64,000 nt of DNA from Bacillota bacterium (GCA_023391105.1 JAEWBO010000042.1:1-64000); one strand, 5' to 3'; counted from the stretch's first letter, positions 40,194 through 50,806 are shown. Notes: generated by a model from the sequence alone, not told the origin. Program-made: numbers and translations.

Positions 40194-40206
40194 CAACTTA
40201 AATTTT

Positions 40207-40241
40207 AAAAGAAGTTCTTTTTTTAAAGGGCTTCTTTTTTT
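40207..40241 (+). terminator. Terminator of rnpB
   Basis: AAAAGAAG (40207-40214) pairs with CTTCTTTT and runs into T7 ending at 40241. Confidence 0.85.
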
Positions 40242-40345
40242 GTGCGCTGTTTGCCGTCAAACCAAAGCTTTTTAAATCGCATAAGTGAATTTATCGCATG
40301 CCGCAAGACAATAATAGATTAAGAATCTTATGCAACGGAGGATCT

Positions 40346-43300
40346 ATGCTGAGCAAATACGGCAATCACATACTTGACGACTTTACGCTCTCACGGCAGG
40401 AACTTCTCAAAGTTGCCGCTGACTTATCACTCAAAGATAAAGTCTACACAAGAAAGCTTGATGAAAAGCATTTGAATTTATCCGAGGAGCGCCGTCAGAT
40501 AGAAAGCGCTTATTTGGCTGCGCGCCAGCGAAAGTATAAAGGCATGGAATTGCCGCCGCTTTCGGAGTGGTTCTATGACAACCGATTTTTGTTTATGGAG
40601 CAGATCAAACAGCTGGGTACGGATAAAAAAAACTTCCGACTACCGCATTTTCGGTCTGGCCGTTATGCGCATACGCCTCGCAGTCTTGCGTTGGCGACGT
40701 TGCTCTTGGGGCATAGCGCGCTTGATGTGTCGGTAAACAGTATACAGGAATTTTTAGAAGTTTATCAGAAGGAAGCTGAGCTTGATTCGGGAGAGCTCTG
40801 GGCGTTTGTCGACATGCTAAAAGTCGCGCTGCTGCGCGCTGTGGCTGTGCTCGCCCGCGAGAGTGTGAAAACGATCGGGATGTGGAACCGTGCGGAAAAA
40901 TTCTGCGCGCTTGTCGAAAAGGATATGATGGCGGAGCCATCCAGCCTCAATCAATACAAAGGCGTGCTTGCGAATCAGGACTTTCTCGAGCATTCGATGG
41001 TGATACTGAGGGATAGTCCGCATGCCGCGTCTGTGATGGCGCGTATTAATGATGCGCTCTCGCTCCGGGGCCAGAAAGCGCAGCGGCTCATTAAAAAGGC
41101 GCACGCGACACAGGCGCATAACATACTTTTCATCTCCAACGCCATAGCATCGCTTCGCATGCTGGCGAAGGTTAATTTTGAGCCTGTATTTGAAAGCATA
41201 TCCGCTGTTCACAAATACTTAAGCGAAGATGCCGATTATATGGGAATGGATTTTCGTTCTCGCGAGTACTACCGCACAGGCATTTCGATAATTGCCACGG
41301 CACTGCGCGTGCCCGAACCGGCCGTGGCCAAGGCGGCCGCGGAGCTCGCCGCGCAGACAGATACACATGTGGGTGAATTCATTGTCGGCTCAAAAAAAAG
41401 CGAGCTATACGCAAGATTCGGCAGATTGCCGATCAAGGTGCGCTTTTTGGAATTCTGCCGAAGACACATGCTGCTGCTTTACGCGGGAGGTGCGGCCATT
41501 TCGACGCTTGTGAGCGCGGGGCTGCTGGCGCTTCCGTTGTTTTTAAAGTATCCGCCCGTTTACGGCATCATCGGATTTATTATCAGCCTGATTCCCATAT
41601 ACACTGTTGCAATCGCGGTCAGCAACCGTTTGTTTACGTTGATTAATAAACCGGCGCTGATCCCCAAAATGGCGCTCAAGGAGGGCATACCGAACGATTG
41701 CGCCACGATGGTAGTGATTCCCGCGCTTGTCACAAGCGAGGAAGACGGACAGGAGCTGCTCGGTAAAATGGAGGTGTACTGGGCGGCGAATCAGCAGAAC
41801 AACCTGTATTTCACACTGCTCAGCGATTTCAAGGAGGATAAGAATGAAATTGCCGTACATGATGAGCGTGTTATCGAAAGCATGCAGCGCATCGTCAGTC
41901 GCCTTAATGAACAATACGGCAAGACGCTTTTTTTCTATGCGCAGCGCAAACGTACGCTGATCAAGGAAAGCGGACGGTACGGCGGCTATGAGCGCAAGCG
42001 CGGCGCGTTGATGGATTTTTGCACGATGCTGAATGGCGACGCATCCGCGTTTACCCATGTGACCAAGGGCTTGCCCACAAGCATCAAATATATCATTACG
42101 TTGGATTCTGACACTGAGCTAGGGCGTGACGCCGCTGTCAGAATGGTGGGTGCAATGGAGCATCCATTGAATCATCCCGTGATCGATGAAGACACGAATA
42201 CAGTCAAAACGGGCTTTGGCATCATGCAGCCGCGCATCGGCGTGGATGTGGTGAGTGCCGCGAAGACGCGGTTTTCACTTGTGTTTTCCGGCAAAGGCGG
42301 GTTGGATACGTACGCAAGCGCTGCTTCGGACGTTTATCAGGACGGCTTTGGTACAGGCATATTCACGGGCAAGGGCATATTCAACAAGGATGTCTATATG
42401 CGCGTGCTAAGAGATGCTTTTCCCGACAACAGCATACTCAGCCACGACCTGCTGGAGGGCAGTTATCTGCGCTGTGCACTGCTGACAGACGTGGTGCTGA
42501 TGGATGGATGTCCCGCGCGGTATTCCGCGTGGGCGAGCCGCCAGCACCGATGGGTGCGCGGAGACTGGCAGCTGCTGCCGTGGCTGCGGACAATGGTGCC
42601 GACCAAGACAGGTAAAACCAGAAATCCGCTGTCAAAGCTCGCAAGATACCAGATTTTCGATAACATGCGGCGCAGCTTATCGGTGCCGCTTAGCTTTGTG
42701 GTTATATTGCTGTCGCAAACCGCTTTTTACAGCTCTGCGCTGTTCTGGTTTATTTCGGGCATACTGCCGCTGTTTATCGACAGCATACTCGATTTCTTAA
42801 TGCGAATGCTGACGCTCGTCAAAAACGCGGGCAAGGGCTCTACGTTCAAGGATGTCTGGTACGAAACCAAAACCATGTTTGAGCAGGCGTTCTATAAATT
42901 CGCGTTTCTGCCGTATGAAACCTACCTCATGCTGGACGCGATGATTCGCAGCCTTATCCGCCTTGTGACAAGGCGGCATCTGTTGGAGTGGGTCACGGCG
43001 GCCGAGGGCGATAGAAAAGCAAAAATGGGCGTGACATATTACTGGAAGAGCATGGCCGCGGCACCGCTTTTGGCTGCGGCTTTGTACGCACTGTCCATCA
43101 TGACGACACACTCCTTTTCGCTGATCGCGTTTTTGGTATCGGGCGTCTGGTTCTTCGCGCCCGCCATAGCCCTCGCGATCAGCCGGCCGCGCCATACAAA
43201 GATTTACGCGCTGGATGTGAATCAGAAAGCATATCTGGAGGATGTTGCGCTTAAAACGTGGCGGTTTTTTGAGCGCTTCTCCGAGGAGGATGAATACAAC

Positions 43301-46300
43301 TGGCCGCCCGACAACTATCAGCAAAGCCCGTCTAAGGGTTTGGCAAAAAGGACATCGCCGACCAATGTGGCCTATGGAATGGGCGCCGCCATATGCGCTT
43401 ATTACTTCGGATTTGTCACGCTCGCTGAAGCGGTAAGAAGGCTTGAAAGAATTGTGGCGGGCATCGAAAAGGCGGAGAAGTGGCAGGGGCATCTGTACAA
43501 CTGGTATGATATCGTGACACTGGAGCCCCTGGAGCCGCGGTATGTATCTTCGGTGGACAGCGGCAATTTAATCTGTTATCTGGTTGTGGCGGATGAAGCC
43601 CTCAAAGACATGCTTGCATCGTCCTTCGCGTCTCATATGCATCAAGGTTTACTGACAGTCTCGCGTGAGTCCGGACGCGAGCTTGCCTTCAATATCGATA
43701 ACGACATCTTCAACGCGGTGAATGCGCTTGATTTTATTGGGGAGGGGCAAGGCGAGATATTTTTGTTAAAGCAACGTATTGAAGCGTTTTTCTCGCGTTT
43801 CGCGTCATGGGCGGGTGTGCTTAACGCTTTTCCCTCAAAGATGTTACACGAGTATATCGAGCTGACACGTTCCATGCGGAACAAGCTGCGGCGTGTATCC
43901 GTCATCGGATACGCGGAGGTTTTCCACAGCGTGTTGGAACCGCTGTCCGACATCCTCGAAAAGGCCAAGCTGCACGAACACAAAGATGTACTCGAGTGGG
44001 TCACACGCATGGAGACAGCGCTCGGAGAAAGCTATGTGGCATGCAGAAGGCTCACGCAGCGCATGAGCCGTTTGCGCCGCAGAATTGCCATGCTTATTGA
44101 CACAACAGACTTTGCACATCTTTACGATGCGGAGAAGGGGCTTTTTTCCATCGGCTATGATGTGCGAAACGGGATGCTCAGCGACTCTCATTACGATCTG
44201 CTGGCGTCTGAGGCGCGGCAGACAAGCTTTATCGCAATTGCAAAAGGGGATGTGCCCGAAAAGCACTGGTTCAGGCTCTCGCGGCCGCTGACCATCGCGG
44301 GAGAAAGCCGAGTGCTGCTCTCTTGGAGCGGCACGATGTTTGAGTATCTGATGCCGCTCATCATTATGAAAAGCTACGACAATACGCTGCTCGGAGAAAC
44401 GTATAAGTCGGTGGTGGATATGCAGCAGGATTACGGCGAACAGCGACGCACACCTTGGGGCGTGTCCGAATCGGGATATTACGCTTTTGACATGCACATG
44501 AACTATCAGTACAAGGCATTCGGTGTGCCGGGCATTGGGCTCAAATCCGGCCTTGTGTGCGAAGCCGTGATTACGCCTTACGCCACGGTGCTGGCGCTGG
44601 GGGTGAATCCGCGCGCAGCGCTCGCCAATATGGCGCGGCTCGAAAAGCTGGGCGCGTATGGACGTTACGGCTTCTATGAAGCGGTCGACTACACGACATC
44701 GCGTATGCACAAGGGGAGAAAAAAGCACATCATTAAGAGCTACATGGCGCATCATCAGGGCATGATACTCTCGTCGATACTCAACTGCCTGCAGGATGGG
44801 CGCATGCAAACGCTTTTTCACAGCGCCACCTGTGTGAAAGCCACGGAGATGCTGCTCAAAGAAAAGGTGCCACCGCGAAGCGTGACACTGAGCCTTGGCG
44901 ATAAGCCGGATGAGACGCAGGTGTATGCGGAAGAAATCCATGCAGCGCGGACTTACAAGTCACTCTCCCAGTATCCCGAGGCGCATTTTTTATCCAACGG
45001 CAGCTACACCGTGATGCTCACGCAGTATGGCACCGGGTATTCGATGTGCCAGGGCCGCATGATCAGCCGGTGGGAGAGCGACGTGCTGCGACGCGCGCCG
45101 GGCATTCATATCTACATAAAGAATGTGGACACCGGTTCGGTCTGGTCGGCGGCATTTTTGCCTACCTGCCTGCAGGCAGATCAGGAACACGTCCAGTTTG
45201 AGCCGCACAAGGCATCTTTTTACCGTCAGGTCGGCGGTATTGAAACAACGATGGAGGTCTGCGTGTCGCCCGAATGCGATATGGAGATCAGAAATCTTGA
45301 AATCAGAAACAACACAGACAAGGTGTTGAACCTTTCGGTGCTCTGTGTCTATTCGCCCGCTCTGTCTCCCGACAAGGATTTTGAGGCGCATCCTGCATTT
45401 GCTGAGCTGTTCATCGATACCATTGAAGACATGGACAGCCGCACGGTTTATGCGCGCCGTCGCGGCAAACCCATTTGCAGCGCGATGAAAGCGTGCTTCC
45501 AAGGGGATATCGAGTTCATGACAGACAGAACGTATATATTCGGGCGCCGCAATGTATTCGGCGTTCCCGCGTGTATGGCTGAGCAGCCCTGCGAGCACGA
45601 CATTTTGCGCGCTGTGGGGATTCGCGGACATAAGAGCATACCGACGGGCGAATCGGCTTCCTTTGCGTTTGCCATTGCGATGGCAGAAAGCGAACGTCGC
45701 GTCACGGAATGCCTCGCGGATATCACGGGTGAAGAGGATATTAAGCGTGTTCTCCATCTGGCGTGGACGCACGCGCAGGTTGAGATGCGATTCTTAAAGC
45801 TCAAAAACATGCAAGCCAATCTGTTCCAGCAGATTGCTTCGCGCACGGTGATTCGCGTACCGTCGGTTTGTCCGATGGACGAACAGGCCGGAGGGCTGTC
45901 GTCGCTCTGGAAATTCGGCATATCGGGTGATCTGCCGATCATCTGTCTGTTTGCGAGCAGCTTAGATTATATTGACACCGTTAAAACGGTGGTCAAAGCA
46001 GTGGAATATTTGAGCCTGAAGCGCATCCCCGGGGAGCTCGTGATACTCTATAGCCATACCGGCGCTTATATCGATTTGCTGCGAGACAAGATTAAAGAAT
46101 ATGAACAAGCTGCCGCGGGACGGCACCAAAACCGCGTCTATGCTCTTAATTCTGGAGAAATGGAAATTGCAGATAAGTCAGCCATTGTCACAGCAGCCTG
46201 TCTTGTGCTTTATGATAATGCGCCGCTGTCTGAGCAGCTAAAGCTGCCCGCTTTGACGCGCCCGTATTGGGTGTTTGAAAAGGCTGTGGAGGAACGGTTT

Positions 46301-48670
46301 CGCAGCCGCCCGGTCAAGATGCTTAAAGCGTTTGACAACTCGCAGGGCGGCTTTATCCGCAATGGCACGGAATACTGCATCGACGTGCAGGGCAAACCGC
46401 CGTTGCCTTGGAGCAATTTGCTGGCCGGGCGGACGCTGGGCAGCCTGATCAGCGCGGGCGGAGGCGGCTATACATGGGCGGGAAATGCGCGCATGCTGCG
46501 GCTCACGCCCTTTCGCAACGATGCGCTCACCGACGTGCCCGGGGAAGGCGTGCTCGTCAGAAACGACCGCACGGGCAAGGCGTTCAGCGTTTCACCGGAT
46601 ATGTATGCCGAGGGCCGATACCGCGTGATCCATGGCTTTGGCTATACGATATTCGAGCGCTACGGCGGCATAGAGACGCGCATGACGTATTTTGTGGACG
46701 AAGACCTGCCCGTGAAGGCAGGGCTTTTGAGTCTTGCTAACACCACAAATCGGGGAGAAACACTTTCCGTTTACTGTTATGCCGAGCCTGTGCTGGCCGC
46801 AACGGAATTCGGCGGCATCCGCGCGCGCTTCAAGGGCGACCGCCTTGAAGCGTCATCGCCGTTTTCTTCGGCAGACAGAGCCATGTTTATTGCGATGCCC
46901 GGCCAAAATGTCAATTACACGGCTTCGGCGCGGGAGTTTTTCGGGGTACCGGGGCATAACGTATGGCCCGAAACGCTCAAAGCGCAGGTGTTGTCCGATA
47001 GCGATGGCTGCGGTGCTTCGCTGCTCGCCCTGCAAGCACATGTGACGCTAGGGCCGGGCGAAAGCCAGATGCTGCCGATACTTATGGGTTACGGCGATGA
47101 ACCGGTTATCGCGCATGTTCTGGACACGTACGGCACTGTAGAAAAGGTAAAAAGCGGGCTGGAAGCCACCAAAACGCACTGGGTAAGCCTTGTGGGCGAT
47201 ATTAAGGTCACGTCGCCCAATAAATCGTTCGACATGATCACCAATGGCTGGCTACTGTATCAGACATACACATCGCGGCTTTGGGGGCGCACGGGCTACT
47301 ACCAGTCGGGCGGCGCTTTTGGGTTCCGCGATCAGCTTCAGGACGTGCTGGCCATCATGTATACCGATCCGACTGCGGCGCGGGCACATATCATCATATG
47401 CGCACAGCGGCAGTTTATTGAAGGAGATGTATTGCACTGGTGGCACGAACCCGCAAGCGGTGTGCGCACATACATTACCGACGACAAGTTGTTTTTGCCT
47501 TATGTTGCCTGTGAATATGAGCGTATCACGGGCGATATGAGCCTGTTTGATGAAAGTGCGCCGTATCTTGTAAGCAAGCCGATACCCGAGGGCCGCCACG
47601 ATCTTTATGAAGCGTTTCCACTCAGTGACACAAGCGAAAGCATTTTTATGCATTGTGCGCGCGCCATCGATTCGGCACTCAAGTTCGGCGAACACGGTTT
47701 GCCGCTTATGGGCGGGGGGGACTGGAACGACGGCATGGACAAGGTGGGTATCGGCGGCAGGGGAGAGAGCGTCTGGCTCGCGTTTTTCCTTGTGGAGGTG
47801 CTGAGGCAGTTTGCCGAGCTGTGCCGCATGCGCGGCGAGATTGTGCTTGCGGAGCGCTATGAGCAAACGAGGCAGGAACTTATGATGAACATTGAGCGCA
47901 ACGCATGGGACGGCGAATGGTATATGCGCGCGTTCTTTGATGACGGTACGCCGCTTGGCAGCAGCTCCTCGCCAGAATGCCGCATTGATATCATATCGCA
48001 GGCATGGGCAGTGCTTGCGGGCGCGGTACGTGCGCGTCGCGCGTTTGCCGCCGCGGAGGAGCATTTGGTGATGCGCGAGGAGGGTATTATCCGTTTGCTC
48101 GCTCCGGCTTTTGACAAATGGGACAAGGATCCCGGGTATATCAAATCGTATCTGCCGGGCGTGAGGGAAAATGGCGGTCAATACACGCACGCGGCGGTCT
48201 GGTTCGTGATTGCGGCGGCCAAGCTGCGGCAAAAGGACGACGCGATGGCGCTTTTCCAGATGCTCAATCCGATCAACCATACACGCACGCCTGCGGGCGT
48301 GGCCAAATACAAAGGCGAGCCGTACGTAATGGCCGCGGACGTTTACTACACAGACGGTTACCGGGGACGCGCGGGCTGGACGTGGTATACGGGCAGCGCG
48401 GGCTGGATGTATCAGGCCGCCATCGTTTATTTGCTTGGTATGCGCATTGAACGCGGCATGCTTTCCGTCTATCCGTGCGTCCCCGATGATTTTGGCCGTT
48501 ACACGATTGAATACAAGAAGAACGATGCGCTTTATATCATCACAGTTGATGTGACGCCCGGATATCAGGGCAGCGCGTGGCTGCGCATCGACGGCGGACC
48601 GGAAGCCAAAAACCTCCCGCTCGATAAGAAAGACGGCGTTCATCGAATTGACGCTTGTTGGAAGACTTGA
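40346..48670 (+). CDS. Cyclic beta-1,2-glucan synthase-like giant protein (NdvB/ChvB type)
   Basis: 2774 residues from ATG 40346 (CGGAGG 6-7 bases upstream; an earlier in-frame ATG at 40298 lacks one). The size equals Agrobacterium ChvB and Brucella Cgs. Domains by eye: N-terminal soluble region (1-390), paired TMs (about 390-435), GT84-type glucosyltransferase with TLDSDTELGRD (about 587) and WASRQHRWVRGDW (about 732, QxxRW), more TMs (781-815, 901-948), a glucoamylase-like domain (about 1000-1500, ESGYYAFDMHMNYQYKAFGVPG), two beta-sandwich/GT36 segments (about 1546 and 2050), and a C-terminal GH94 phosphorylase domain (about 2290-2750) with GGGDWNDGMD, the catalytic Asp. It should polymerise glucose from UDP-glucose into beta-1,2-glucan, cyclise it and trim it by phosphorolysis. 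No export ABC gene (ndvA/chvA) is nearby. Rare in Gram-positives. Confidence 0.9.
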   Translation: MLSKYGNHILDDFTLSRQELLKVAADLSLKDKVYTRKLDEKHLNLSEERRQIESAYLAARQRKYKGMELPPLSEWFYDNRFLFMEQIKQLGTDKKNFRLPHFRSGRYAHTPRSLALATLLLGHSALDVSVNSIQEFLEVYQKEAELDSGELWAFVDMLKVALLRAVAVLARESVKTIGMWNRAEKFCALVEKDMMAEPSSLNQYKGVLANQDFLEHSMVILRDSPHAASVMARINDALSLRGQKAQRLIKKAHATQAHNILFISNAIASLRMLAKVNFEPVFESISAVHKYLSEDADYMGMDFRSREYYRTGISIIATALRVPEPAVAKAAAELAAQTDTHVGEFIVGSKKSELYARFGRLPIKVRFLEFCRRHMLLLYAGGAAISTLVSAGLLALPLFLKYPPVYGIIGFIISLIPIYTVAIAVSNRLFTLINKPALIPKMALKEGIPNDCATMVVIPALVTSEEDGQELLGKMEVYWAANQQNNLYFTLLSDFKEDKNEIAVHDERVIESMQRIVSRLNEQYGKTLFFYAQRKRTLIKESGRYGGYERKRGALMDFCTMLNGDASAFTHVTKGLPTSIKYIITLDSDTELGRDAAVRMVGAMEHPLNHPVIDEDTNTVKTGFGIMQPRIGVDVVSAAKTRFSLVFSGKGGLDTYASAASDVYQDGFGTGIFTGKGIFNKDVYMRVLRDAFPDNSILSHDLLEGSYLRCALLTDVVLMDGCPARYSAWASRQHRWVRGDWQLLPWLRTMVPTKTGKTRNPLSKLARYQIFDNMRRSLSVPLSFVVILLSQTAFYSSALFWFISGILPLFIDSILDFLMRMLTLVKNAGKGSTFKDVWYETKTMFEQAFYKFAFLPYETYLMLDAMIRSLIRLVTRRHLLEWVTAAEGDRKAKMGVTYYWKSMAAAPLLAAALYALSIMTTHSFSLIAFLVSGVWFFAPAIALAISRPRHTKIYALDVNQKAYLEDVALKTWRFFERFSEEDEYNWPPDNYQQSPSKGLAKRTSPTNVAYGMGAAICAYYFGFVTLAEAVRRLERIVAGIEKAEKWQGHLYNWYDIVTLEPLEPRYVSSVDSGNLICYLVVADEALKDMLASSFASHMHQGLLTVSRESGRELAFNIDNDIFNAVNALDFIGEGQGEIFLLKQRIEAFFSRFASWAGVLNAFPSKMLHEYIELTRSMRNKLRRVSVIGYAEVFHSVLEPLSDILEKAKLHEHKDVLEWVTRMETALGESYVACRRLTQRMSRLRRRIAMLIDTTDFAHLYDAEKGLFSIGYDVRNGMLSDSHYDLLASEARQTSFIAIAKGDVPEKHWFRLSRPLTIAGESRVLLSWSGTMFEYLMPLIIMKSYDNTLLGETYKSVVDMQQDYGEQRRTPWGVSESGYYAFDMHMNYQYKAFGVPGIGLKSGLVCEAVITPYATVLALGVNPRAALANMARLEKLGAYGRYGFYEAVDYTTSRMHKGRKKHIIKSYMAHHQGMILSSILNCLQDGRMQTLFHSATCVKATEMLLKEKVPPRSVTLSLGDKPDETQVYAEEIHAARTYKSLSQYPEAHFLSNGSYTVMLTQYGTGYSMCQGRMISRWESDVLRRAPGIHIYIKNVDTGSVWSAAFLPTCLQADQEHVQFEPHKASFYRQVGGIETTMEVCVSPECDMEIRNLEIRNNTDKVLNLSVLCVYSPALSPDKDFEAHPAFAELFIDTIEDMDSRTVYARRRGKPICSAMKACFQGDIEFMTDRTYIFGRRNVFGVPACMAEQPCEHDILRAVGIRGHKSIPTGESASFAFAIAMAESERRVTECLADITGEEDIKRVLHLAWTHAQVEMRFLKLKNMQANLFQQIASRTVIRVPSVCPMDEQAGGLSSLWKFGISGDLPIICLFASSLDYIDTVKTVVKAVEYLSLKRIPGELVILYSHTGAYIDLLRDKIKEYEQAAAGRHQNRVYALNSGEMEIADKSAIVTAACLVLYDNAPLSEQLKLPALTRPYWVFEKAVEERFRSRPVKMLKAFDNSQGGFIRNGTEYCIDVQGKPPLPWSNLLAGRTLGSLISAGGGGYTWAGNARMLRLTPFRNDALTDVPGEGVLVRNDRTGKAFSVSPDMYAEGRYRVIHGFGYTIFERYGGIETRMTYFVDEDLPVKAGLLSLANTTNRGETLSVYCYAEPVLAATEFGGIRARFKGDRLEASSPFSSADRAMFIAMPGQNVNYTASAREFFGVPGHNVWPETLKAQVLSDSDGCGASLLALQAHVTLGPGESQMLPILMGYGDEPVIAHVLDTYGTVEKVKSGLEATKTHWVSLVGDIKVTSPNKSFDMITNGWLLYQTYTSRLWGRTGYYQSGGAFGFRDQLQDVLAIMYTDPTAARAHIIICAQRQFIEGDVLHWWHEPASGVRTYITDDKLFLPYVACEYERITGDMSLFDESAPYLVSKPIPEGRHDLYEAFPLSDTSESIFMHCARAIDSALKFGEHGLPLMGGGDWNDGMDKVGIGGRGESVWLAFFLVEVLRQFAELCRMRGEIVLAERYEQTRQELMMNIERNAWDGEWYMRAFFDDGTPLGSSSSPECRIDIISQAWAVLAGAVRARRAFAAAEEHLVMREEGIIRLLAPAFDKWDKDPGYIKSYLPGVRENGGQYTHAAVWFVIAAAKLRQKDDAMALFQMLNPINHTRTPAGVAKYKGEPYVMAADVYYTDGYRGRAGWTWYTGSAGWMYQAAIVYLLGMRIERGMLSVYPCVPDDFGRYTIEYKKNDALYIITVDVTPGYQGSAWLRIDGGPEAKNLPLDKKDGVHRIDACWKT

Positions 48671-48690
48671 TCTGATGGTATACTTCATGT

Positions 48691-50646
48691 ATGAATAATG
48701 ATTTTTTGCCAATGTCTCTCGAGGAATCAAACGGCCAGCCGTTTGATTATATTGTCGTGACTCCTGACGCATATGTGGATCACCCGTCGTTCGCGGCAGC
48801 CATTATCGGTCGCTATGTGCAAAGCCTCGGCTTTCACGTGGGCATTATCGCCCAGCCTGACTGGCGAAGTGATGCGGATTTTAACAAGCTCGGCACGCCG
48901 AAATACGCCTTTTTATTGAGCGGCGGCAACATGGACGGTATCGTCAATATGTATACCGCAGCCAAGCGGCTGCGCGGTGAGGACGCTTATTCGCCGGGCG
49001 GCAAAACAGGGCTGCGCCCGCCGCGTCCCACGATCGCTTACACAGCAAGACTGAAGCAGTCTCATAAAGATACGCCGGTGATCATCGGTGGTGTAGAGGC
49101 GACGCAAAGGCGTTTTGCGCATTACGACTACTACGAAGATAAGGTTCGGCGATCATATCTTGTGGATTCCAAAGCGGATATGCTCGTTTACGGTATGGGA
49201 GAGCGTCCGCTTGCAGAAGTTTGCACACGGCTGAAAAACGGCGAAATGATATCCGATTTGACTGGTATTCGGGGTACATGCATACTACGCCATTCGCTTG
49301 ATGGCATCAGCAACCATATCGAACTGCCGTCGTTTGAGCGCGTCGCAGCAGATAAGAAGGCGTTTGCGGCAGCGTTCAAACTGATTTATAAAAATGCCGT
49401 TCCCGATGGCAAGACGCTGGTTCAGGCACACGGCGATCGCCAGCTCATTCAATTTCCGCCCTCATTGCCGTTATCCACGCCCGAGATGGACGAGATATAC
49501 AGTTTGCCATTTCAGAAGCGTGCACACCCGTCATATATAGAGCCGATCCCCGCGCTCGCTGAGGTGCAGTTCGGCATCACTGCGCTGCGCGGTTGTCCCG
49601 GCATGTGCGCGTTTTGTTCCATCTCCGCCCATCAGGGCAAGAGCATCCAGAAACGCTCCAAGAAATCGATCGTGGAGGAAACACGACGCATCACACAGAT
49701 GAGCGAATTTAAGGGCAACATTTCGGATGTGGGCGGGCCCACGGCAAACTTTTATGACGCCATTTGCACCGCGAAGAACTCGAAAAGCTGCACGCGTGCG
49801 TGCCTGTCGCCCAAAATCTGCCCGAACCTTAAGATCAGCCACAAGGGCATTTCCGAGGTGCTCGAGGCCGTCGAGCACGTGCCGGGCGTGAAACGCGTGT
49901 TTATCCGCTCCGGACTGCGGTATGATTACATCATGGCAGACAAGGACGGCCGTTTCTTTGAACGGCTTGTGAAAAAACACGTGAGCGGTCAGCTTAAGGT
50001 GGCGCCCGAGCATGTATGCCAAGATGTGCTTATGCTTATGAACAAGCCTCATTACGGCGTGTACGAGCGCTTTGCACATCGTTTCGCCGGAGCGACCAAA
50101 CGTGCTGGCAAGCCGCAGTTTTTGCTGCCGTATTATATTTCTTCGCATCCGGGCAGCACACTTTCTGACGCCATAGAGCTTGCCACAACCATAAAAAAAC
50201 AGGGCTTTGTACCGGATCAGGTGCAGGATTTCTATCCGACGCCCGGCACGCTATCCACATGCATGTATTACACGGGACTTGATCCGCTCACAGGAAAAAG
50301 CGTCTATGTGGCCGATACGCAAAAGGAAAAAGCGATGCAGCGCGCGCTGCTCGCGTTTGACAAAAAACGCAACTGGCCGCTGATACGGCAGGCGCTTATC
50401 GATGCGGGGCGTGAGGATTTGATCGGGTACGGTAAGGACTGCCTCGTGCCGCCCGAAACAGGCAGGCCAAGCCAACGCGGATCTAACGGCAATGGGCGTG
50501 CCGCAAAAGGCAGCGGTGATGCCGCAAAGAGCAGCGGCAATGCTGCAAAAGGCAGCGGCAATGCTGTAAAAGGCAGTGGTCATGCTGCAAAAGGCAACCG
50601 CACTGCAAAAGGCGGCCGTTACTCTGCAGAAGACAGGCAAAGATGA
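48691..50646 (+). CDS. YgiQ-family radical SAM protein with repeat tail
   Basis: 651 residues. It has the YgiQ N-terminal segment (PFDYIVVTPDAYVDHPSFAAAIIGRYVQSLGFHVGIIAQPDW), IIGGVEATQRRFAHYDYYEDKVRRS, and a radical SAM cluster motif CPGMCAFC (C-x3-C-x2-C) at about residue 306. The C-terminal third contains VAPEHVCQDVL, KPQFLLPYYISSHPGST and DFYPTPGTLSTCMYYTG. The substrate of this family is unknown. The last 50 residues are a low-complexity tail of seven-residue repeats (see 50494). ATG 48691 is 21 bases after the glucan synthase stop; no strong ribosome site is visible, so co-transcription and reinitiation are possible. Confidence 0.92.
   Translation: MNNDFLPMSLEESNGQPFDYIVVTPDAYVDHPSFAAAIIGRYVQSLGFHVGIIAQPDWRSDADFNKLGTPKYAFLLSGGNMDGIVNMYTAAKRLRGEDAYSPGGKTGLRPPRPTIAYTARLKQSHKDTPVIIGGVEATQRRFAHYDYYEDKVRRSYLVDSKADMLVYGMGERPLAEVCTRLKNGEMISDLTGIRGTCILRHSLDGISNHIELPSFERVAADKKAFAAAFKLIYKNAVPDGKTLVQAHGDRQLIQFPPSLPLSTPEMDEIYSLPFQKRAHPSYIEPIPALAEVQFGITALRGCPGMCAFCSISAHQGKSIQKRSKKSIVEETRRITQMSEFKGNISDVGGPTANFYDAICTAKNSKSCTRACLSPKICPNLKISHKGISEVLEAVEHVPGVKRVFIRSGLRYDYIMADKDGRFFERLVKKHVSGQLKVAPEHVCQDVLMLMNKPHYGVYERFAHRFAGATKRAGKPQFLLPYYISSHPGSTLSDAIELATTIKKQGFVPDQVQDFYPTPGTLSTCMYYTGLDPLTGKSVYVADTQKEKAMQRALLAFDKKRNWPLIRQALIDAGREDLIGYGKDCLVPPETGRPSQRGSNGNGRAAKGSGDAAKSSGNAAKGSGNAVKGSGHAAKGNRTAKGGRYSAEDRQR
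50494..50598 (+). repeat. Five 21-bp in-frame repeats at the 3' end of the YgiQ gene
   Basis: Units at 50494, 50515, 50536, 50557 and 50578 encode GRAAKGS, GDAAKSS, GNAAKGS, GNAVKGS and GHAAKGN. The DNA copies around GGCAATGCTGCAAAAGGCAG are nearly identical, so the array is young and expected to vary in copy number between strains. Confidence 0.9.
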
Positions 50647-50750
50647 TAGCATCTTATATGCAGTAAGCGTCACTGAATATTTACAGCTTGACAGTTCGCT
50701 TTAAAAAAAGAGCTTTTTCGCCTAGGATTTTATTATTTTTCATAATGTGG

Positions 50751-50756
50751 TATAAT
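50751..50756 (+). promoter_or_regulatory. Extended -10 promoter of the second two-component operon
   Basis: TGG-TATAAT with no good -35 hexamer upstream; 50 bases before the response-regulator ATG. Confidence 0.5.
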
Positions 50757-50806
50757 CAATGTCGGTATTATTTATTTGTACATAGATATAAGAAGGAGAC
50801 ATGTAT

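Noticed and set aside
42504..42800. Alternative-frame ORFs inside the glucan synthase gene as hidden overlapping genes
   Set aside because: Cys/Arg-rich shadow translations with no initiation signals; expected by chance in a long GC-rich gene.
47252..48772. 506-codon open frame antisense to the glucan synthase gene
   Set aside because: Antisense shadow of a GC-rich coding region, with no start signal or recognisable domain.
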